DNA of 10,116 bases, from assembly GCA_964579765.1 (NCBI GenBank), contig CAZOIK010000292.1:1-10116 (forward strand). Direction: 5' to 3'. The stretch is from DATNBT01 sp964579765 (lineage in GTDB: Bacteria > Acidobacteriota > Vicinamibacteria > Vicinamibacterales > CAVVIG01). The notes beneath the pieces are model-generated. The model saw only the letters and a list, made by a program, of their open reading frames with translations. It ran no database searches and had not been told where the DNA came from. Of the stretch, positions 6,020-10,116 are shown in pieces; position 1 is the first letter of the stretch; every line of letters begins with the position of its first letter. Both the position numbers and the translations under genes were made by a program.

Positions 6020-8821
6020 TCAGAATCGCACGCGCGCCGCGAGCTGGAACGATCGCGGGTCGCCGACCGCCGTCACCTGTCCGAACGCGGCGGACGGATT
6101 GGTCGGATACGCGCCTGCGCCGAAGTTGCCGTTGAGCGCGACGACGTTCGTCCGGTTGGCGAGGTTGAAGCCCTCCACGGTCAGTTCGAGGCGAAGCCCG
6201 CTCGTCAACGCGACGATGCGGCTCACGTGCGCGTCGAGGCTGAAGAAGTCGGGCCCTGTGCCGGAGTTGCGCGCGATGAACGCGCCGTTGACGACGGGCC
6301 GTCCCGCCGTGCCCTGGACCGTCGTCACGCCCGAGGTGATGTTGAGCGGCAGCGCGGAGTAATAGCGCAGCAGCCCGCTCACCTGGAACCCGGCGACGTT
6401 CACGTCGCCGTTCAGCACGAGCCGGTGCCGCTGGTCGTCGTCGCTGCGGCCCCAGTCCTTGTTGATGTCGAATGGATCGATCGGCGAGCTGAAGAAGAAC
6501 TCTCCGACGTTGTCCATCGCTTTCGACAGCGTGTACGACACGCGGTACGAGCCCCATGTCTCCGGACGACGCACGAGCGAGACGGTCAGGCCATGATATG
6601 CCGAGGAGCCGGCCGGCGAGTACTGGCTGTTGTTCGCGTACGTCGAAACCGGCCGGCAGCCGTTGTTGGTGCCGACGGCGACGCAGCTCGGGACGTTCTG
6701 GTTGATCGACGCGATCAGGTTGACGCCGCGCGTGTACTGATAGCCGACGCTGATCGTGTGCCGTTCGCCGATCTGCTGCTCGACTTCGACGCTCGCCTGC
6801 CGCGAGTACGCGTTCTGCATGCGCGGATCCATCGTGGACAGGCTGGGCAGCACCGCCGAGGCGACCGCGACCGGCAGCGTGGCGGGGAACACCGGTGCGC
6901 CGGCCTGGCCGGGCGACAGGCTGATGCTGTTCTGCTGCAGGTTGGCGAGATTCGACGTGTTGCCGGCCGAGAGGATCGCGTTGGCAAGCGCGCGCAGCGG
7001 GACGCGATCGTAGAAGAGGCCGGCGTTGCCGCGGACCACCGTGTGTTGCGACGCGGTCGGCGTCCAGGCGAACCCGAGCCGCGGCGACACGTTGTTCGTG
7101 TCGAGCGCGATCGTCTGCAGCCACTGCAGGTCGTAGCGGACGCCGGCGTTGATCGTCAGATCCGTCCTCGCGTGCCACTCGTCTTGCGCGTACAGGCCCA
7201 GATTCGGATTCGTCTGCGAGACGACAGTCGTGCCGAACGTCTGCGTGAAGCCAGCGTTGTTGTAGACCCCCTTCAGGAAGTTCGCCATCGACGAGAAGCT
7301 GTAGCTGCCGCGCGTCGAGCGCGGGAACGTGATCGTGTCGGCGTTGTACAGAAGATCGACGCCCGCGCGCAGCGCGTGCGCGCCCGCCTGATGCGAGAGG
7401 TTGTCGATGACCTCGGTCATCTTGTTGACGCGGCCCTGGGGACTGCCCGACAGCGTGCCGAACGAGGCGACGCCCGCAATCGACACGGCCGGCCCGATGG
7501 GATCGGTCGGCAGCGCCGACAGGTTGCCGTAGACGAACTGCGCCCGCGTCTCGTTGACGGTCGAGGGCGACAGCGTCCAGATATTCGCCACCGACGCCTG
7601 GCTATCGACGTTGTCGAGGCCGGCCGACGCGCTGGGCGCGCTGAGCCCGCCGGCGCCTCGCGAGTTGCTCGACGTCACGTCGTACTGGCTGAAGCGCGCC
7701 GTCAGCTGATCGCGGCCGCTCACCTGGTGATCGACGCGGCCGAACACGTTCGTGCTGTCAACCGGGTTCGCGTACACGCCCGTCGCGACGGGCGAGCCCG
7801 GGTAGCCGACGGCCGTGAGCCGCGCATTGATCGCGGCGGCGTTGGCGTCGGCAATGGTCACGAGCCCCGACTGGTGCAGCCGCCGTGCTTCGACGTTGGC
7901 GAAATAGAACGTCCGGTTCGCGACGATCGGCCCGCCGAGGCTGGCGCCGAACTGCTGTTGGTCCATCGGCAGCGTCGAGCCGAGCAGCGGGTTGCTCGCG
8001 TTGAGGCTGTCGTCGCGGAAGTAGCCGTATCCCGTGCCGTGCGTGTCGTTCGTTCCGCTCCTCGTCACGACGCTCACGTAGCCGCCGAGCGCGCGGCCGA
8101 ACTCGGCCTGGCCGCCGGAGGTCACGACCTGGAACTGATCGACCGCATCGACGCCGTACGGAATCCCGCTCAATCCCGCCGCGTCGTCGTTGTCCGACAG
8201 GCCGTCCACGATGAAGCTGTTCGAGAAGTTGCGCTGGCTGCCGATCGAGATGCCCTGGCCGGGGACGGCCGAGGTCTCGGCGAAGAGCTGCGTGCTCTGC
8301 GTGTTGGTCGGCGAGACGCCGGGGACGAGCAGGGCGATGTCGAGGAACTGGCGGCCGTTCATCGGCAGGTGCTCGATCTCGGTCTGCGACACCGTGCCGG
8401 CGATCTGGCTGCGCGCGGCTTCGATGACCGTCGGCGCGGCGGTGACGGTGACGACGGCATTGACGCTCTCCACGCTGAGCGGGATCTGGAGGTCGAACGC
8501 GGAGCCGACGGTCAGCGTCAGCACGCGCGTCGCGGTGGCGAAGCCCTGCAGGTGCACGGTGACTTCGTACGGACCGACTTTCAGGTACGGGAAGCGGAAC
8601 CGACCGTCCTTGTCGGTGACGGCCTCCGCCTGCACGTTGGTCTGGGTCTGTTTCGCGACGACCAGCGCGCCGGGCACGACGGCGTTCTGGGGATCGGTGA
8701 CGCGTCCGCTGACGCTCGCCGAGTTGATGGTCTCCTGCGCGCGCGCAGGCCGTGCACACCACACAAGCACACACACGATCGCCGATACCAGCATTGGCGA
8801 CCGACGAAGTACAGGTCGCAT
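6020..8821 (-). CDS. TonB-dependent receptor with carboxypeptidase-regulatory-like N-terminal domain (Oar-like)
   Basis: This 933-aa outer membrane protein has a signal peptide (1-28, ending ARPARA|Q) and a carboxypeptidase-regulatory-like beta-sandwich at about 36-115 (SGRVTDPQNAVVPGA, then DKDGRFRFPYLKVGPYEVTV). A plug domain follows at about 130-255, with PMNGRQFLDIALLVPGVSP, FIVDGLSDNDD and AEFGRALGGYVSVVTRSGTN. A large beta-barrel runs to the terminal Phe (AARVRF), the signal for outer membrane insertion. This layout is common in Acidobacteriota and myxobacterial Oar proteins. TonB-ExbBD energises substrate import; the substrate cannot be told from sequence. I chose ATG 8821, which has GAGGT 6 nt upstream. 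A GTG at 8827, with GGAGG upstream, would add two residues. The gene sits between the Cys/His-rich small gene and the BNR-protein gene, suggesting one functional unit. Confidence 0.94.
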   Translation of the reverse strand: MRPVLRRSPMLVSAIVCVLVWCARPARAQETINSASVSGRVTDPQNAVVPGALVVAKQTQTNVQAEAVTDKDGRFRFPYLKVGPYEVTVHLQGFATATRVLTLTVGSAFDLQIPLSVESVNAVVTVTAAPTVIEAARSQIAGTVSQTEIEHLPMNGRQFLDIALLVPGVSPTNTQSTQLFAETSAVPGQGISIGSQRNFSNSFIVDGLSDNDDAAGLSGIPYGVDAVDQFQVVTSGGQAEFGRALGGYVSVVTRSGTNDTHGTGYGYFRDDSLNASNPLLGSTLPMDQQQFGASLGGPIVANRTFYFANVEARRLHQSGLVTIADANAAAINARLTAVGYPGSPVATGVYANPVDSTNVFGRVDHQVSGRDQLTARFSQYDVTSSNSRGAGGLSAPSASAGLDNVDSQASVANIWTLSPSTVNETRAQFVYGNLSALPTDPIGPAVSIAGVASFGTLSGSPQGRVNKMTEVIDNLSHQAGAHALRAGVDLLYNADTITFPRSTRGSYSFSSMANFLKGVYNNAGFTQTFGTTVVSQTNPNLGLYAQDEWHARTDLTINAGVRYDLQWLQTIALDTNNVSPRLGFAWTPTASQHTVVRGNAGLFYDRVPLRALANAILSAGNTSNLANLQQNSISLSPGQAGAPVFPATLPVAVASAVLPSLSTMDPRMQNAYSRQASVEVEQQIGERHTISVGYQYTRGVNLIASINQNVPSCVAVGTNNGCRPVSTYANNSQYSPAGSSAYHGLTVSLVRRPETWGSYRVSYTLSKAMDNVGEFFFSSPIDPFDINKDWGRSDDDQRHRLVLNGDVNVAGFQVSGLLRYYSALPLNITSGVTTVQGTAGRPVVNGAFIARNSGTGPDFFSLDAHVSRIVALTSGLRLELTVEGFNLANRTNVVALNGNFGAGAYPTNPSAAFGQVTAVGDPRSFQLAARVRF

Positions 8822-8922
8822 GAACACACCTCACGTCCTCCACGTCATGCGGGCCACGGCGGACCGCGGCGCACGACACCGGAGGCGAAAACGAATTTGG
8901 GCTGAAAAACGAGTGAGATGCG

Positions 8923-9312
8923 TTACGCGCGGGGCGGCGGGCCGTCGGGAACGGCGATCCAGTTCGCGGCGACCGTGTGGGAGCCGACGACGAGTGGGGA
9001 GGCGTCCGGTCTGCCGATGTCGATCGACGGGGACGTCAGGATGCCGGCCTGGTCGAGCAGAATTGGCACGACCGTCGTGTTCGACGCGGGCGAGGTGCCG
9101 CGGCACTTGCAGTCCGACGATTTCGAGGGCGCCCGATGGTGATGCATCGGGCAGTTCGCGTCGGGGCCGTGCGTGCAGGTGCACGTGACCTCGTCGGCCG
9201 CGGCGGCCGGCGCCGTGGTGCACAGCGACACGGGTGCGGCGGTCAGCACTGCGAACTGCGTGCAGAGCCAGAGGCACGCGATCCACGCCAGGTTCCGCCG
9301 CAACGAGGCCAT
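8923..9312 (-). CDS. Small secreted Cys/His-rich protein, possible metal-binding
   Basis: I recognise no named family with certainty. The 129-aa product has a signal peptide (MASLRRNLAW, then a hydrophobic core to about residue 26, TAAP). A dense Cys/His patch follows at 44-70: C44-x-C46-x-H48, C54-P-M-H57-H58-H59, and C68-x-C70, with a further Cys at 31. After it comes a Ser/Pro/Ile-rich tail ending GPPPRA. The CPMHHH cluster with nearby C-x-C pairs resembles soft-metal (Cu(I)-type) ligand sets in secreted bacterial metal-handling proteins; this is inference. ATG 9312 is preferred because AGGA lies 5 nt upstream; a GTG at 9333 in the same frame has no such support. It is the first gene of the minus-strand unit, 101 nt before the TonB receptor, and is divergent from the BlaI-type repressor. 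Confidence 0.75.
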   Translation of the reverse strand: MASLRRNLAWIACLWLCTQFAVLTAAPVSLCTTAPAAAADEVTCTCTHGPDANCPMHHHRAPSKSSDCKCRGTSPASNTTVVPILLDQAGILTSPSIDIGRPDASPLVVGSHTVAANWIAVPDGPPPRA

Positions 9313-9357
9313 GCTCGTCCTGCACTGTAGCACACGATCCCAACGGCGGCTTCGTCG

Positions 9358-9377
9358 CGCGGGCTGTCAGGCCCGCG
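9358..9377. other. GC-rich 7-bp hairpin between the divergent genes
   Basis: CGCGGGC (9358-9364) pairs with GCCCGCG (9371-9377) around TGTCAG. It lies between the minus-strand small gene and the plus-strand repressor promoter. It could be part of the leader of the minus-strand unit or simply a GC-rich palindrome; no T-run accompanies it. Confidence 0.3.
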
Positions 9378-9404
9378 ATCCGGCGGAAAGTACGAAGGGC
9401 TCCG

Positions 9405-9434
9405 TTGACATCTACGGAGGCTTCCGTATATCGT
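9405..9434 (+). promoter_or_regulatory. Sigma-70-type promoter for the blaI-like gene
   Basis: A perfect TTGACA at 9405-9410 is followed 16 nt later by TATATC (9427-9432), or 18 nt later by TATCGT (9429-9434). This is the best promoter match I found in the window. A transcript starting about 7 nt further on would begin almost at the ATG at 9443, leaving little or no leader. Confidence 0.55.
9413..9428. promoter_or_regulatory. Putative operator for the BlaI-type repressor
   Basis: TACGGA-GGCT-TCCGTA is a perfect 6-bp inverted repeat with a 4-nt centre, placed inside the -35/-10 spacer. BlaI, MecI and CopY bind dyads with TAC...GTA outer bases over their own promoters, so an autoregulatory operator is likely. 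A related half-site (CACTGTAG, 9323-9330) lies near the start of the divergent small gene, but it is not a clean dyad. Confidence 0.5.
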
Positions 9435-9442
9435 CCGGCGCG

Positions 9443-9835
9443 ATGGTCAAGCGCCCGCCGATGCCCACCGACGCCGAGCTGGAAGTCCTCCGCGTCCTGT
9501 GGACGCGCGGGCCGAGCACCGTGCGCGACATCCACCACGTGCTCGACCGGCAGAAGCCGCGCGGCTACACCACGATCCTCAAGACCGTCCAGATCATGAC
9601 GGAGAAGCGGCTCGTCGTCCGCGACGCGTCGAGCCGCAGCCACGTGTACCGCGCGCGGGTCTCGCAGGCGGACACGCAGCGGCACCTCCTGCGCGACCTG
9701 ATCGACCGGGCGTTCGGCGGGTCTGCGGCGACGTTGATGCTGCAGGTGTTCGGCTCGGACGTGGCCTCCGACGACGAGATCGCGCAGATGGAGCGACTGC
9801 TGGCCGAGCGGGGCCGTCGCACTCGTCATGACTGA
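9443..9835 (+). CDS. BlaI/MecI/CopY-family transcriptional repressor
   Basis: This 130-aa protein has normal family length. The N-terminal winged helix covers about residues 8-72: PTDAELEVLRVLWTRGPSTV, then the recognition-helix region GYTTILKTVQIMTEKRLVVR (41-60) and the wing SRSHVYRARVS. The C-terminal helices (about 80-125, HLLRDLIDRAFGGSAATLML onward) match the dimerisation region. Such proteins repress their target genes until a membrane M56 protease signals their cleavage, or, in CopY, until copper binds. CopY's C-terminal Cys-x-Cys pairs are absent here, so direct copper sensing is unlikely and the adjacent M56 gene is the expected partner. There is no good Shine-Dalgarno before ATG 9443, consistent with a near-leaderless message. 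Met7 is a less likely start, as it too lacks a ribosome site. The gene overlaps the next by 8 nt. Confidence 0.92.
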   Translation: MVKRPPMPTDAELEVLRVLWTRGPSTVRDIHHVLDRQKPRGYTTILKTVQIMTEKRLVVRDASSRSHVYRARVSQADTQRHLLRDLIDRAFGGSAATLMLQVFGSDVASDDEIAQMERLLAERGRRTRHD

Positions 9836-10116
9836 CGGCCTCGCCGGCGCGCTCGCGACCGCGATCGCCGCGCGCGCGATCGCTTCGCTCATCGACGGCG
9901 CCGTCATCGCGGGGCTCGCCGCCGCCGCCGCGCGCGTGCTGCCGGTGTCGGCGGTCCGCGTGCGCTACGCCGTCGCCTGCTGCGGCGCGGCGCTCCTCGC
10001 GCTGTCGGCGTTCGCGTTGCCGGCGCCCGCCCCCGTGCCCCTGCCGGAGGACGCCGCGCGATGGCTGGCGGCCGCGTGGATTGCGGGCGTGCTCGTGCTG
10101 TCGGCGCGGGCGCTCG
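9828..10116 (+). CDS. M56-family (BlaR1-like) membrane protease, N-terminal part (cut by right edge)
   Basis: The frame runs from ATG 9828 to the window end, giving 96 codons with no stop. It overlaps the repressor stop (ATGACTGA), typical of BlaI-M56 pairs. The visible part has the family's start: a first hydrophobic helix (about residues 18-38, SLIDGAVIAGLAAAAARVLP), the short polar link VRVRYA, a second helix (to about 62) and the beginning of a third (LAAAWIAGVLVLSARAL). The zinc-protease HExxH motif and any sensor domain would lie beyond the edge and cannot be checked. In BlaR1/MecR1 the protein senses a ligand and triggers repressor cleavage; the ligand here is unknown and need not be a beta-lactam. 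Very GC-rich, Ala-rich coding. Confidence 0.85.
   Translation, partial: MTDGLAGALATAIAARAIASLIDGAVIAGLAAAAARVLPVSAVRVRYAVACCGAALLALSAFALPAPAPVPLPEDAARWLAAAWIAGVLVLSARAL

Noticed and set aside
8740..8780. CA-rich stretch (CACACC, CACAAGCACACACAC) as a microsatellite or regulatory repeat
   Set aside because: It is imperfect and codes for the hydrophobic signal peptide of the TonB receptor, which explains it.
5807..8905. A 1032-codon plus-strand open frame opposite the TonB receptor
   Set aside because: It lies antisense to a well-supported receptor, its translation is Arg/Ala/Val/Asp-rich without recognisable domains, and such long shadow frames are expected in very GC-rich DNA.
9443..10116. 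Beta-lactam resistance regulator (blaI-blaR1)
   Set aside because: No beta-lactamase or penicillin-binding protein gene is nearby, and BlaI-M56 pairs control many unrelated genes; the family name alone does not support a resistance role.
1..10116. CRISPR array, tRNA, rRNA, insertion sequence or prophage genes
   Set aside because: No repeat-spacer pattern, no tRNA or rRNA landmarks and no transposase or integrase motifs were seen on either strand.

Overview
The window is high-GC DNA with Gram-negative envelope proteins: a TolC-type efflux protein and a TonB-dependent receptor with an N-terminal carboxypeptidase-regulatory-like domain. It also has a BlaI-type repressor followed by an M56 membrane protease. 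This combination is most familiar from Acidobacteriota (for example Vicinamibacteria-like lineages). That assignment is an inference from gene style only; there is no rRNA or other phylogenetic marker here.

Left part (1-4186, all minus strand). Reading in the direction of transcription: acetate kinase (ackA, 368 aa), then phosphoketolase (xfp, 794 aa) after a 1-nt gap, then the N-terminal part of a TolC-family outer membrane protein. The TolC start codon overlaps the xfp stop as ATGA, and the gene runs off the left edge. Phosphoketolase makes acetyl phosphate from xylulose 5-phosphate or fructose 6-phosphate, and acetate kinase turns it into acetate and ATP. The pair is therefore a compact carbon/energy bypass. 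Spot GC counts are lower inside this pair than in the flanking genes.

Middle gap (4187-4655). There is no intact gene. The minus strand holds what looks like a decayed universal stress protein (Usp) gene, with recognisable pieces in different frames over about 414 nt, the usual size of the family.

Right part (4656-9333, minus strand). This is a probable three-gene unit: a small secreted Cys/His-rich protein, a 933-aa TonB-dependent receptor, and a secreted BNR-repeat (sialidase-like) protein with a CYCC motif and a His cluster. It ends in a perfect 13-bp hairpin.

Right edge (9405-10116, plus strand). Divergent from that unit are a BlaI/MecI/CopY-type repressor and the start of an M56 (BlaR1-like) membrane protease gene, overlapping by 8 nt. 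A TTGACA promoter with a perfect 6-bp inverted repeat in its spacer lies just before the repressor. The Cys/His-rich proteins, the receptor and the BlaI/M56 pair together suggest a metal-linked (possibly copper) envelope module under BlaI-type control. This is the most interesting hypothesis in the window and is not proven by the sequence.
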